Source: Chengkuizengella marina (lineage in GTDB: Bacteria; Bacillota; Bacilli; Paenibacillales; KCTC-33759). From it: DNA of 64,000 bases. The translations under genes were made by a program, and so were the position numbers. Where the stretch lies: assembly GCF_009910845.1 (NCBI RefSeq), contig NZ_SIJB01000012.1, positions 1 to 64,000 on the forward strand. Direction: 5' to 3'. The notes beneath the pieces were generated by a model. It had not been told where the DNA came from, did no database searches, and was given only the letters and a program-made list of their open reading frames with translations. Shown in pieces: positions 37,136 to 49,789 of the stretch (its first letter is position 1; every line of letters begins with the position of its first letter).

Positions 37136-37510
37136 GGATGTGATCATCAAGCACCAAAAAAATTTGATTTAAGTCAACTCTCTAGAGTTGATATACAAAC
37201 AGTACAGTCAGATGGGAGTTATGGTGATGAGGAAATGATCACAGATCCAGCTACTCTAGATGTGTTAAAAGAGGTATTAGGAGATATAAAGTGGAACCCA
37301 AATATAGAGGTTAATATTGGACAAGAAGAAGTAAAAGCTAATTTCTTTTATAGATATGATAAAAATATGCCTGAAAGAATTGTTAAATATAGAATGTGGT
37401 TTAATGAATATGGTGAAGTAAATATTTTAAGTAATCTTAAATATGAAAATTATGGGAAATTATCTGGGAAACATGCTCAGGAATTAAAACGATTGGTAAT
37501 CAATCATTGA
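37136..37510 (+). pseudogene. Interrupted lipoprotein gene, 3' part
   Basis: An open frame of 124 codons begins GCDHQAPKKFDLSQLS and includes TDPATLDVLKEVLGDIKW, RIVKYRMWFNEYGEV and YGKLSGKHAQELKRLV. This resembles the C-terminal domain of small Bacillales lipoproteins in which a stress- or wall-related role is presumed but unproven. It is in frame with the signal sequence at 33943-33996 once the phage segment is removed. An internal ATG at 37235 could still start a 91-residue stub, without a signal. Confidence 0.78.
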
Positions 37511-37649
37511 GCCCTAATCGAATGCACAATCCTTGTGTGGCTCAATATATGGTGATGTTTTTTTAAAAAAATTTAATTATTGGAGTTACCCTGTACTTTG
37601 TTTATATAACTTTTTCAAATAAATAGCTCCTCCTTTTATCTTATAAACT

Positions 37650-37675
37650 ATAAAAGATGCCCCATAAGGAGCATC
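37650..37675 (-). terminator. Terminator of yhbH-spoVR
   Basis: On the minus strand GATGCTCC pairs with GGGGCATC over a TTAT loop, followed by TTTTA, directly after the spoVR stop. Confidence 0.72.
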
Positions 37676-37678
37676 TCA

Positions 37679-39064
37679 TTATAAAAATCTTCTTTGCATC
37701 TTTCCCTCCTTATATGAAAATACAACGGATTTATCTTCTATCTTAGTTTCCAAATGAACGTTTTTTCCCCATAATTGCTCTAAATAAGGGAGGGTTCGTT
37801 CAGTATATTTTAAATCTAGTTCCAGTCCTTCATATTCATGTTTAATATATAACTCTCCGTTATTTTGGAAATTGCCATTTTCTATTACAAGATATGGGAA
37901 ACCACCATTGGTTCTAGATGAAACAAGTTGATCTCTTATATTTTCCCATGTTTTATCAGTAATTTTCCATTCCCGACCTTGTTTTTCAAAAATATAAAGG
38001 TCTAAATCTTCAACAAGCTCTTTAGTTAAATAGTTTCTTATAAATGAAGTATCTGAATCAATTTCGCGAACCTCGAATATTTTATTTCTATCCCAACGCT
38101 TTTCAATGTCCTCGAAAATCTTTATTCCTAAATAATAAGGATTTAACGTTTGTTGTGATGGCTGAACAACAGAGGAATTTAATTTTGCGAACTCAACTGT
38201 TTCTTCCGAGGTTAGATCCATTTCTCTTAAAATGCGAACGTGCCAGTATGATGCCCAACCCTCATTCATGATTTTCGTCTGAATCTGTGGCCAAAAGTAT
38301 AACATCTCTTCTCGTAACATGGATAGAATGTCACGTTGCCAATCTTCCAAAATAGGAGAATGCTCTTCAATAAACCACATAATATCTTTTTCAGGTTTGT
38401 TGGGGAATTTTAAAACTGGTTTTTCAGATTCATCCTTCTTTTTAGTTTGTTTTGATTGATTTTCTAAATCCCACAGGTCTTCAAACCCAGTTTTTATTTC
38501 AGTATTTTTTTCGTTTTTCATTTCTTTCTTACTTTGATCTGTATTATATTTTCTAAAAAGACTAGGATCAACATGTTCCTGTATGGCAAGAACGGCATCA
38601 ATAAACTTTTCTACATTTTCAGTACCATGTTCATATTCATATTGATGTATTCTTTCTGCTGTGGAAGACATGCTATTGATCATATCTCGATTCGTATTTG
38701 AAAAATGTGCATTATTTTTGAAAAAATCACAATGAGCCAGTACATGTGCAACAATTAATTTGTTTTGGATCAAGGAATTTCCATCTAGTAAAAAAGCGTA
38801 ACAAGGGTTTGAATTAATGACAAGCTCATAGATTTTGCTTAGCCCTAAATCATATTGCATCTTCATTTTATGAAAGGTTTTTCCAAAACTCCAGTGCGAG
38901 AATCGAGTTGGCATTCCATAAGCCCCAAAAGTGTAAATAATATCAGAAGGGCAAATTTCATAACGCATCGGGTAAAAATCAAGCTGAAACTCTTTGGCGA
39001 TTTCAACTATTTTTTCAATTGCTTTTTCAAGTTGTTTCATTTCTTCAACATTCAATATTTTCAC
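37679..39064 (-). CDS. spoVR: SpoVR family sporulation protein
   Basis: 461 residues, collinear with SpoVR of Bacillales. Recognisable blocks include [20 protein letters not shown], the metal-site-like [32 protein letters not shown] and [18 protein letters not shown]. SpoVR is needed for normal spore cortex or late spore maturation, mechanism unclear. The start is GTG 39064 within a GTGA overlap with yhbH, so the two are translationally coupled. The usual third partner, prkA, was not seen in the window. Confidence 0.93.
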   Translation of the reverse strand: MKILNVEEMKQLEKAIEKIVEIAKEFQLDFYPMRYEICPSDIIYTFGAYGMPTRFSHWSFGKTFHKMKMQYDLGLSKIYELVINSNPCYAFLLDGNSLIQNKLIVAHVLAHCDFFKNNAHFSNTNRDMINSMSSTAERIHQYEYEHGTENVEKFIDAVLAIQEHVDPSLFRKYNTDQSKKEMKNEKNTEIKTGFEDLWDLENQSKQTKKKDESEKPVLKFPNKPEKDIMWFIEEHSPILEDWQRDILSMLREEMLYFWPQIQTKIMNEGWASYWHVRILREMDLTSEETVEFAKLNSSVVQPSQQTLNPYYLGIKIFEDIEKRWDRNKIFEVREIDSDTSFIRNYLTKELVEDLDLYIFEKQGREWKITDKTWENIRDQLVSSRTNGGFPYLVIENGNFQNNGELYIKHEYEGLELDLKYTERTLPYLEQLWGKNVHLETKIEDKSVVFSYKEGKMQRRFL

Positions 39065-40203
39065 CCCACTTCAGGTTTAGAAAAGAAGCTTTTTAATGCT
39101 TTGAAAACTTCTCCTTTTTCACGAATGATACAATGGCGGAAAGTAGGATGCTGTATATTCCGATATGCTGACATCAATGTAGAGCTACGATTGTATTGAT
39201 TTACTTCACCATAACCAAACATATTGCTTTTTTCTAACAATTTACTTATTAATTTCGTACACCTTTCATTATCTGAAGTTAAATTATCTCCATCAGAAAA
39301 ATGAATAGGGTATATATTGTAATTTTGTGGTGAATACCTGGTCTCAATGATTTCTAGTGCTTTTTTATAGGCAGAAGAACATATGGTACCTCCACTTTCA
39401 CCTTTTGTAAAAAATTCCTCTTCTGTAACTTCCTTTGCTTCTGTATGATGTGCGATAAAGATGATTTCAACATGTTCATATTTTTTTCTTAAGAAACGTG
39501 TCATCCAAAAGAAAAAGCTGCGTGCAATATATTTTTCAAAACTTCCCATTGATCCAGATGTATCCATAATCGCCATGATTAAAGCATTAGACTGTGGTTT
39601 TGTGATTTCATCCCATGTTTTAAAACGAAGATCATCGGGGGAAATGCCGTGAATGCCCGGTTGACCTGTAGAAGCGTTTCGTTTTAAATTTTGTAAAATG
39701 GTTCTCTTTTTATCTATATTGGACATAATGCCTTTTTTACGTATATCATTAAACTCAATATCTGTGACTTTTAATAAGTCTTTTTCTTTTTGTTTTAAAT
39801 AAGGTAATTCAAGTTGACTAAAGAGCATCGTTTCAAGTTCTTCCATATCAATCTCAACCTCGAAATAATCCTCTCCTGGCTGATTGCCAGCACCTTCTCC
39901 TTTACCTGCACTGGATGGAGCTGGCTCTTGACCTAAGACATCTCCTACTTTACTTTCTCCATCTCCTTGACCAACATGTTTATTTTTATTGTAATTAAAA
40001 CGAAATTTATACTCATCTAAGCTTTTGATAGGCACTTTAATGATTTTTTTTCCATTAGATAAAATGATGCTTTCATCTGTTATGAGATCAGGCAGGTTTT
40101 GTTTTATTGCTTCTCTTACTTTTTCCTGGTGTCTAGTTTGATCTTGGTACCCTTTTCGATGTAATGACCAATCTTCTCTGGAAACGATAAACGATGAACT
40201 CAA
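39061..40203 (-). CDS. yhbH: YhbH/DUF444 family sporulation protein
   Basis: 380 residues starting at TTG 40203 with GGAGGGG upstream. DUF444 features: [20 protein letters not shown] at the N-terminus, [17 protein letters not shown], and a von Willebrand A-like domain with [14 protein letters not shown] (metal-site DxSxS) and IHFSDGDN. It acts with the kinase PrkA and SpoVR in sporulation or starvation in Bacillales. It is the first gene of the pair here. Confidence 0.93.
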   Translation of the reverse strand: MSSSFIVSREDWSLHRKGYQDQTRHQEKVREAIKQNLPDLITDESIILSNGKKIIKVPIKSLDEYKFRFNYNKNKHVGQGDGESKVGDVLGQEPAPSSAGKGEGAGNQPGEDYFEVEIDMEELETMLFSQLELPYLKQKEKDLLKVTDIEFNDIRKKGIMSNIDKKRTILQNLKRNASTGQPGIHGISPDDLRFKTWDEITKPQSNALIMAIMDTSGSMGSFEKYIARSFFFWMTRFLRKKYEHVEIIFIAHHTEAKEVTEEEFFTKGESGGTICSSAYKKALEIIETRYSPQNYNIYPIHFSDGDNLTSDNERCTKLISKLLEKSNMFGYGEVNQYNRSSTLMSAYRNIQHPTFRHCIIREKGEVFKALKSFFSKPEVG

Positions 40204-40405
40204 CGTCTCTACCCCTCCTTCCTGTTTATATCAATATATTCAACATACAGGGTGTTATGTGAACAAGAATATAAAAAAACATGGAAAGATGGACTTTTAA
40301 CTCATAACTTATAATTCTGTTTATGTTCTAGAACTTGACAAATATTAAGTTTTTTAAGCATCAATATGTCTAAACGTTATATTTATGATGTCATTGGAAA
40401 ATCCT

Positions 40406-40437
40406 AAAAAACTCTCTCCACAATGGGAAAGAGTTTG
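40406..40437 (-). terminator. Terminator of the DUF4190-like gene
   Basis: Stem AAACTCTNTCC pairing across a short loop with one mismatch, followed on the minus strand by six T residues. The remaining bases between 40204 and 40498 hold the yhbH ribosome site and no other gene. Confidence 0.55.
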
Positions 40438-40498
40438 AATGAAGTACAATTTTACTTAGGAAGTATTAATTTGAGCAAAGATAAGCTAGTGTCATTTC

Positions 40499-40924
40499 TT
40501 ATGAGGAATAAGTACTGGTAGAATAAGTTCCTATGACAATAGAAAGTAAGAGTAGAACAACAGTAGCTAAAATAGGAAGTAAATTCAATATGGTGCCAAG
40601 GATAGGGAATAGTTTTTTTCTATTTTTAATAAATAGAGAGACAATTCCGATTATGGCTCCAATGATTTGAATGAACAAGAGTATCAGTATAACTAATATA
40701 GATGTAATGAATAAAGGTTGACTAGAGACTAACTCTAGTATTTCCTCTTCTGTGGGCTCATCAGAAATGTATATATCATTGACAGATACGGATAGTAAAA
40801 TAATCATGACAACTGCCAATATAATACAAAGGATACCAATAATAAAAGATGCGATTCCTAGACCCGAATGTTTTATTTTTACTTCAGTACTGTCATTCGT
40901 AAGTTGGTTATTTTCAGAATTCAT
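40499..40924 (-). CDS. Small membrane protein, DUF4190-like
   Basis: 141 residues with about four hydrophobic helices in two pairs (LGIASFIIGILCIILAVVMI; IIGAIIGIVSLFI and ILNLLPILATVVLLLLSIVI), separated by an acidic loop. The KHSGLGIASFIIGILC start is typical of DUF4190 proteins. Function unknown. ATG 40924 has AGAGAGGT upstream. It lies alone between yhbH and the GGDEF/EAL gene. Confidence 0.72.
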   Translation of the reverse strand: MNSENNQLTNDSTEVKIKHSGLGIASFIIGILCIILAVVMIILLSVSVNDIYISDEPTEEEILELVSSQPLFITSILVILILLFIQIIGAIIGIVSLFIKNRKKLFPILGTILNLLPILATVVLLLLSIVIGTYSTSTYSS

Positions 40925-41210
40925 AATTTACCTCTCTAAAATGTTTTATTTAACATATTAATAAATAACATTTATGGTTTAAAAAATCAACTTATCCCTG
41001 TCCATTAACTAGAAAATTTGTTGTTATTTTATTTATCCTTCAAATTATGACGTCATTTTGAAGGCAAATTATGTAAGGAAAATAGCAGGAATTTGTAGAT
41101 TTATGGAGAATAGTATTTGTTAACATGGACGTGGCAGTATTTAGGGACCTTATTGTCAATTTTCTCATTATAATATTATTTCCTAATAATAGAGGAGTGT
41201 CAGTGTAATC

Positions 41211-42737
41211 ATGAAAAAAGAACTAGAAAGAAGCATAAATACACAGAGATTTCTAATTATTCTATTATATATTTTTCTAGTTAATGTATGGACAATCATG
41301 AGCGGTGGATTTTGGTTATTATTTTCATTTTCAATTGTTACAATACTCATTTTAGTATCTTTTTATATAAGGGATACCAAAAATATTAAAAAAATGTTAG
41401 ATCTAATTATGAAGTCGGAGCGAAAAAAAACAGAAGACAATATAAAACAGCTCATTTATTATGATGATTTAACTGGACTTCCAAATCGAAGACTCTTTCA
41501 AAAACAATTAGATGAAGTCATTTATCATATTAAAAAGAATAAAACCAATTTAGCTGTAATGACAATAGATATCGATAGATTTAAATTAATAAATGATTCA
41601 TTAGGTCATGATTTCGGTAATATTTTATTAATGCAAATTGCTGAAAGACTAAACCGATGTATTACGGAAAATGATTTTGTAGCACGAATAGAAGGGGATA
41701 AATTTTCTATTTATTTAATCGGGTTAAATAAATCAGAGGAACTTGAATCAAAAGCATTTCATTTAATTCAAGTTATGGAAGAAGTATATACGATCCAAAA
41801 TCATAACATTCACATTTCTGCATGTGCTGGTATTTCAATATATAACCACAATGCAAATGCTGATTTATTGATAAAACAAGCTGATATTGCATTATATAAT
41901 GTGAAGGAAAAAGGTAAGAGCAATGTTCAAATATATACTTCTTCGATGAATAATACATCCTTGGAAAGATTTAATTTGGAAAATGATATTAGACGTGCGA
42001 TTGAAAATGGAGAATTTGTATTGTATTATCAACCACAAATAAATACTGATAACAATGAAATCGTCGGAGTTGAAGCACTAATACGCTGGAATGATCCTAT
42101 AAAAGGCCTTGTATCTCCAAGTCATTTTATTCCGATTGCAGAAGAAAGTGGAATGATCATAGATATCGAAAATTGGGTGATTAAATCAGCTTGTGAACAA
42201 AATAAAGCATGGCAAAATGAAGGACTTCCTAAAATTCCAATCTCTGTTAATCTCTCAACCAGGCATTTTCTCCAGCCAAATATTGTAGAAATGGTCACAC
42301 AAGTATTAGAAGAAACGGGGTTGGCCCCTCAATTTTTAAATATTGAAATTACAGAGAGTATGAGTGTAGATATTGATAGAGCAATTACTACTTTGCAAAA
42401 GTTAAAGAAATTAGGGGTGCAAATCAGTATAGATGATTTTGGGACAGGATATAGCTCTCTTAACTATTTAAAGAACTTTCCAATACATAAGTTGAAAATT
42501 GATCGATCATTTGTTAGAGATATTAAAAAAAATCCAAATGATGCAGCTATAGTTTCCACAATTATTTCTATGGCACATCATTTAAATCTTGAAGTGATAG
42601 CTGAGGGTGTTGAATCTGCTGAACAGTTATCTTATTTAAATAATAATCGTTGTAAAATTGTACAGGGTTACTTTTTTAGTCCACCTGTTACAGCGCAACA
42701 ATTACAATTAAAGTTGTTGAAAAATAACTTTGGTTAA
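41211..42737 (+). CDS. Membrane GGDEF-EAL protein, probable c-di-GMP phosphodiesterase
   Basis: 508 residues. Two N-terminal transmembrane helices (about 14-56) precede a GGDEF domain (about 80-240) and an EAL domain (about 250-500). The GGDEF active loop reads EGDKF, so cyclase activity is unlikely. The EAL domain keeps its key residues: EALIRW, the Asn in SVNLS, EITES, IDDFGTGYSSL, KIDRSF and AEGVES. The protein is therefore predicted to break down c-di-GMP, with the inactive GGDEF perhaps binding GTP. AGAGGAG lies about 14 bases before the ATG. Confidence 0.9.
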   Translation: MKKELERSINTQRFLIILLYIFLVNVWTIMSGGFWLLFSFSIVTILILVSFYIRDTKNIKKMLDLIMKSERKKTEDNIKQLIYYDDLTGLPNRRLFQKQLDEVIYHIKKNKTNLAVMTIDIDRFKLINDSLGHDFGNILLMQIAERLNRCITENDFVARIEGDKFSIYLIGLNKSEELESKAFHLIQVMEEVYTIQNHNIHISACAGISIYNHNANADLLIKQADIALYNVKEKGKSNVQIYTSSMNNTSLERFNLENDIRRAIENGEFVLYYQPQINTDNNEIVGVEALIRWNDPIKGLVSPSHFIPIAEESGMIIDIENWVIKSACEQNKAWQNEGLPKIPISVNLSTRHFLQPNIVEMVTQVLEETGLAPQFLNIEITESMSVDIDRAITTLQKLKKLGVQISIDDFGTGYSSLNYLKNFPIHKLKIDRSFVRDIKKNPNDAAIVSTIISMAHHLNLEVIAEGVESAEQLSYLNNNRCKIVQGYFFSPPVTAQQLQLKLLKNNFG

Positions 42738-42870
42738 AAACAACCTGCAAAGAATCAACCTCATTTTTTGGGGTGTGAGATTTGTTTTTGGGGTACATAA
42801 TAGGTATTTATCCTCGCACTGTCTTATGAATCTAAACATATATTAGCATCAAGAAAGTGTAAGGAGTTGC

Positions 42871-43179
42871 ATGCCAATGTTTCGAGTTGAACCCATTATA
42901 ATTGATGATCTGGTTGCAACAGGTATAGAAGTCAAGCTGCCAAAAACTACATTGTTAGTTGTTACTACAAATAAAGGATATATTATGTGCGGTGCATTGG
43001 ATGTCGCTTTATTAAATGAAAAGCTAAAGGATAGAAATATTATAGCAGGTAGAGCGACAGGAGTTCGCACTTTAGAAGAACTATTAGATGCTCCTATGGA
43101 ATCTGTCACTTATGGAGCAGAGAAGCTTGGAATTTATGCAGGTACATCAGGTCGTGAGGCTATTCGTAAAATGATGTAG
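42871..43179 (+). CDS. yunC: YunC-like DUF1805 protein
   Basis: 102 residues, the full length of DUF1805. Signature: LPKTTLLVVTTNKGYIMCGA then LDVALLNEKLKDRNIIAGRA. Function is not established. AAGGAG lies 4 bases before ATG 42871 and 10 before ATG 42877, so the exact start is uncertain by two codons. It is a single-gene unit closed by a strong terminator. Confidence 0.88.
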   Translation: MPMFRVEPIIIDDLVATGIEVKLPKTTLLVVTTNKGYIMCGALDVALLNEKLKDRNIIAGRATGVRTLEELLDAPMESVTYGAEKLGIYAGTSGREAIRKMM

Positions 43180-43204
43180 GTGAAGAAAATAAAACGCCAA
43201 TTTC

Positions 43205-43256
43205 CAAAGAACCTAATAAACCACACACCAGTGGTTATGAAGGTTCTTTGCTTTAT
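43205..43256 (+). terminator. Terminator after yunC
   Basis: CAAAGAACCT (43205-43214) pairs with AGGTTCTTTG (43241-43250), with a nested AACCAC/GTGGTT stem, followed by a T-rich tail. Confidence 0.75.
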
Positions 43257-43377
43257 TTATTATTGTTTCATATGTGTTTATTTATGAGAAAAAAGTATCG
43301 TTTGTAAATTTTTACATAATTGTGGTGTGAATTTTATTATAAAATTTTCGTAAAGTTTCCTTTTATATCCTTTTTAT

Positions 43378-43393
43378 TGTGACATTTGTCACA
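43378..43393 (+). promoter_or_regulatory. FNR/CRP-type palindrome upstream of hcp
   Basis: TGTGACATTTGTCACA is a perfect palindrome and fits the Bacillus Fnr pattern TGTGA-N6-TCACA. If it is centred at -41.5, the start point falls at 43427 and TAAATT (43415-43420) is at -10, which is a class II activated promoter. This suits anaerobic induction of a hybrid-cluster protein. Confidence 0.68.
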
Positions 43394-43453
43394 TACATGA
43401 ATGTCATTTTAAAGTAAATTGATACCATACTAAAGGATAGGGAGAGATGTGGA

Positions 43454-44743
43454 ATGTTCTGTCATCAATGTGAACAAACGCCATCAGGTGGATGTAATGT
43501 AATTGGTGTATGTGGTAAAAATGAAACAATTGCAAGTTTACAAGATACCATTATTTTTGCTTTAAAAGGTATTGCAGCATATAGAACTCATGCTCATCAA
43601 CTAGGATATACAGATTCTTTTGTAGATCAAACAACACATGAAGCGTTATATATGACATTAACAAATTCCAATTTTAATACACAAGAACATATTGATATGG
43701 CTATGAAGGTAGGTAAAGCAGCTATTAAAGTAATGGAACTGTTAGATAAAGCACATACAGATCGACTAGGGATTCCTGAGCCTGCGATGGTTACTCAAAA
43801 TAAAATTGAAGGTAAATGTATTGTAGTTACAGGACATAATTTGTTAGCATTAGAAGAATTGTTAAAACAAACAGAGGGTAAAGGAATAAATATTTATACT
43901 CATTCAGAAATGTTACCTGCTCATGGATATCCTCATTTAAAAAAATATGCTCATTTAAAAGGAAATATTGGAAAGGCTTGGTTTGATCAAAGACGTTTGT
44001 TTGAGAAATTCCCAGGTGCTATTTTAGCTACTACCAATTGTGTTATGCCAATTAAAGGAAGTTACGATGATCGATTTTTTTCTTATGATATAGCAGGCTT
44101 AGAAGGTGTTCATAAAATAGAAAGAAATGATTTTCAACCTTTGATAGAAAAAGCGATTGAATTGCCTGAAGCAAATGTCCATTCAGATGAAACATTAACC
44201 ACTGGTTATCATCATGAAACGGTAATTGGACTGGCTCCAGAAGTAATTCAAGCTGTAAAGGATGGTAAAATAAAACGTTTCTTTGTGATTGCAGGTTGCG
44301 ATGCGCCAGGAACGGGTGGAGAATACTATCGTGAGTTAGCACTGTCTTTACCTAATGATACAGTTATTTTAACAACATCTTGCGGGAAATTTAGATTTAA
44401 TGATGTGGATTATGGAACAGTACCTGGTACAGACATTCCTAGATATTTAGATTTAGGGCAATGTAATAATTCAGTTTCTACTGTGAAAATAGCACTTGCA
44501 TTAGCAAATGCATTTGAATGTGATGTCAATGAACTCCCAGTAAGCATAGTCCTATCGTGGTTTGAGCAAAAAGCAGTAGCAATCTTATTGGGATTATTTA
44601 GTTTAGGAATTCAAGATGTTCGAATAGGACCTAAACCACCTGAGTTTATTTCAGAAGGGGTATTAAATGTACTACAAAATGCATTTAATTTAAAACTCAC
44701 AGGTAATGTTCAAGAAGACATGAAAGAAATGTTAGTGAATTAG
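43454..44743 (+). CDS. hcp: Hybrid-cluster protein (hydroxylamine reductase), short form
   Basis: Iron-sulfur-oxygen protein of nitrosative-stress defence. The N-terminal cluster site is C-x2-C-x7-C-x5-C (Cys 3, 6, 14, 20). Hybrid-cluster ligands are present in order: GHNLLALEE, TTNCVMP, AGCDAPGTGGEYY, TTSCGKFRFND and LGQCNNS. At 429 residues it lacks about 110 residues present in the ~550-residue enterobacterial form, consistent with the class that has lost the second helical bundle. No hcr reductase gene is adjacent. GGGAGAGATG precedes the ATG. FNR-type control is suggested by the palindrome upstream. Confidence 0.93.
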   Translation: MFCHQCEQTPSGGCNVIGVCGKNETIASLQDTIIFALKGIAAYRTHAHQLGYTDSFVDQTTHEALYMTLTNSNFNTQEHIDMAMKVGKAAIKVMELLDKAHTDRLGIPEPAMVTQNKIEGKCIVVTGHNLLALEELLKQTEGKGINIYTHSEMLPAHGYPHLKKYAHLKGNIGKAWFDQRRLFEKFPGAILATTNCVMPIKGSYDDRFFSYDIAGLEGVHKIERNDFQPLIEKAIELPEANVHSDETLTTGYHHETVIGLAPEVIQAVKDGKIKRFFVIAGCDAPGTGGEYYRELALSLPNDTVILTTSCGKFRFNDVDYGTVPGTDIPRYLDLGQCNNSVSTVKIALALANAFECDVNELPVSIVLSWFEQKAVAILLGLFSLGIQDVRIGPKPPEFISEGVLNVLQNAFNLKLTGNVQEDMKEMLVN

Positions 44744-44831
44744 ACTTTCCAGAGTATCACTAATCAAAAATATAATATATAATAATCAATTGATGTTTGC
44801 CTCATGATATAGTATTATTTAGTTTAAAAAT

Positions 44832-44871
44832 AAAGCTACAAGTTAGAAGTTCATTTAACTTGTAGTTTTTT
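44832..44871 (+). terminator. Terminator after hcp
   Basis: CTACAAGTTA (44836-44845) pairs with TAACTTGTAG (44856-44865), followed by six T residues; A-rich on the left, so it may also serve the convergent tetR gene at 45017. Confidence 0.8.
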
Positions 44872-45016
44872 AGTAAGAATATATAAATTGTTAAAATGTA
44901 AGTTTGAAAAAACTAAGGGTATAGTCTTTCTCTTAGACAGAATGCTATTGTTGTCAGCTCATAAATGTGCTGAATTAGGCCATAAGGATGTGGGAGCTTT
45001 TGTTCCAGTTAAATTT

Positions 45017-45592
45017 TTATTGTTTAATTAAAAGAGCTTCTGTAAAAAGTCTCACTATCGTTTTTTTGTATGTATCACTTGAAATTAACGATGCAATTTG
45101 TTCATCTTTAAATCGTTCTTTTAAAATAAAAGATGTTAGGATACTTGAAAAAAATAATAAACTTATTGAATCAGATTCAAAAGATTTAATCTTTCCTTTT
45201 TCTTTCATAGTATCAAAATATTTGACTAAAATTTTCCCATTCATATATTTATCTGGAAGGCTAATTTTTTCTCTAAGGATGAATTTGATGATCTGCTTAT
45301 TTTTATTAAGCTCTCTTTCAATTATAGTTAAAATTTTAGATAAATCTTCTTCTAAGTTATATACAGCTTCATTCTCAAGGTAATTAACAATTAGTGGAAG
45401 AGGAGTTGTGACCATGTTGTTAATCTGCTCAAGAATTTTTATTTTCTTACCAAAATGTCGATAAACGGTTAGTTCTTTTAATTCTGCTTTTTCTGCAATT
45501 TCTTTTATTGCTGTTGCTTTATATCCTTTCTCAGAAAATAACTCAAGAGAAGCATTGATTATTTTTTCTTTAGTAGATAACTTTTTATCCAA
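45017..45592 (-). CDS. TetR family transcriptional regulator
   Basis: 191 residues from TTG 45592, with AAGGAG upstream. The HTH reads IINASLELFSEKGYKATAIK then EIAEKAELKELTVYRHFGKK. The C-terminal part is helical, with many Lys/Glu residues. It is divergent from the suf operon across a 267-base intergenic region; whether it controls suf or itself is unknown. Confidence 0.88.
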   Translation of the reverse strand: MDKKLSTKEKIINASLELFSEKGYKATAIKEIAEKAELKELTVYRHFGKKIKILEQINNMVTTPLPLIVNYLENEAVYNLEEDLSKILTIIERELNKNKQIIKFILREKISLPDKYMNGKILVKYFDTMKEKGKIKSFESDSISLLFFSSILTSFILKERFKDEQIASLISSDTYKKTIVRLFTEALLIKQ

Positions 45593-45738
45593 AAATTCCT
45601 AACTCCTTCCTATATGGGCTTATTTTTTATTATATAGGTTAACTATTTAAGTTTCAATTTTATTAATTTCTACATAAAAATGAAAAGTACAAGTACTTTC
45701 TAAACAAAAATGTATAAAAAATATAAAAAAAGACTTTA

Positions 45739-45800
45739 TTGCAATGAGTGGTTAAGTTATAATAAAATTAATCATTGAGAATCATTGAGAATCATTTGAG
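45739..45800 (+). promoter_or_regulatory. suf promoter and triple 10-bp direct repeat
   Basis: TTGCAA (45739-45744) and TAAAAT (45763-45768) are 18 bases apart. Three near-identical decamers ATCATTGAGA follow head to tail at 45771, 45781 and 45791, i.e. one per helical turn. GAGAATCATT units in them resemble Fur-type half sites, so iron- or oxidative-stress-responsive control of suf is plausible. Confidence 0.5.
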
Positions 45801-45859
45801 AACTATTATTATATAGTTTTCATTTTAAAAATAAAAGGATGTTGGAGGGAACATTAGAA

Positions 45860-46693
45860 ATGAGCAATTCACCAAAGTTTGTCATCGATGGATTAAAAGC
45901 GACTATCGAAAACAAAGAGATTTTAAAAGGGATCAATCTTGAAATTAAAGGTGGCGAAGTCCATGCTATTATGGGACCAAATGGTACTGGTAAAAGTACC
46001 TTGGCTTCAGCAATCATGGGACACCCAAAATATGAAGTAACGGAAGGAACAGCAACACTAAATGGTGTAGATTTGCTTGAGATGGAAGTTGACGAAAGAG
46101 CACGAGCGGGTGTGTTTTTAGCAATGCAATATCCAAGTGAAATCACAGGAGTAACGAATGCCGATTTCTTGCGTAGTGCTATTAATGCCAAACGTGAAGA
46201 AGGCGATGAAATTTCATTGATCAAGTTCATTCGTAAAATGGAAGGTAAAATGGGAGAACTTGAAATGAATCCTGAATTCATGCACCGTTATTTAAATGAA
46301 GGTTTCTCTGGTGGAGAAAAAAAGAGAAACGAAATTTTACAAATGGCTATGTTAGATCCTAGTGTTGTTATTTTAGATGAAGTTGATTCTGGTCTTGATA
46401 TTGATGCTTTGAAAATTGTTGCAGATGGTGTAAACAATATGCGCAGTGAGGAAAGAGGATTTTTAATTATTACTCACTATCAACGTTTACTTGACTATAT
46501 TACACCAGATTTTGTACATGTAATGATGCAAGGTCGAATCGTTAAATCAGGTGGTCCAGAATTAGCAGAGCGTTTAGAAAGCGAAGGTTATGATTGGATT
46601 AAAGAAGAATTAGGCATTGAAGATGAAACTGTAGGTCAAGAAGAAGAAGAGTTTAAAATGCCAATGAATACAGTGGCACCTGAGTTCAAATAA
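45860..46693 (+). CDS. sufC: Fe-S cluster assembly ATPase SufC
   Basis: ABC-type ATPase of the SufBCD scaffold. 277 residues: Walker A GPNGTGKST, the FSGGEKKRNEILQMA signature, Walker B VVILDEVDSGLD and the switch His in FLIITHYQRLL. ATG 45860 is chosen to match family N-termini, although GGAGG lies 11 bases upstream. The C-terminus is about 15 residues longer than many SufC proteins and acidic. First gene of sufCDSUB. Confidence 0.96.
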   Translation: MSNSPKFVIDGLKATIENKEILKGINLEIKGGEVHAIMGPNGTGKSTLASAIMGHPKYEVTEGTATLNGVDLLEMEVDERARAGVFLAMQYPSEITGVTNADFLRSAINAKREEGDEISLIKFIRKMEGKMGELEMNPEFMHRYLNEGFSGGEKKRNEILQMAMLDPSVVILDEVDSGLDIDALKIVADGVNNMRSEERGFLIITHYQRLLDYITPDFVHVMMQGRIVKSGGPELAERLESEGYDWIKEELGIEDETVGQEEEEFKMPMNTVAPEFK

Positions 46694-46709
46694 GTAGGAG
46701 GAATTTTGT

Positions 46710-49643
<2,934 letters not shown>

Positions 49644-49789
49644 GATGATACCCAAAAAAGTAAAGTAGAGATTAGAAACTTATTTCAACTTTTTGTAGCT
49701 CAGATTATAAAAAAATACTAGTTGTGGCACGTTATATTAAAAGTTAGGTTTAGCATTTAAGCTTAAAAAATTTTAAGGAGGTAAATGTA

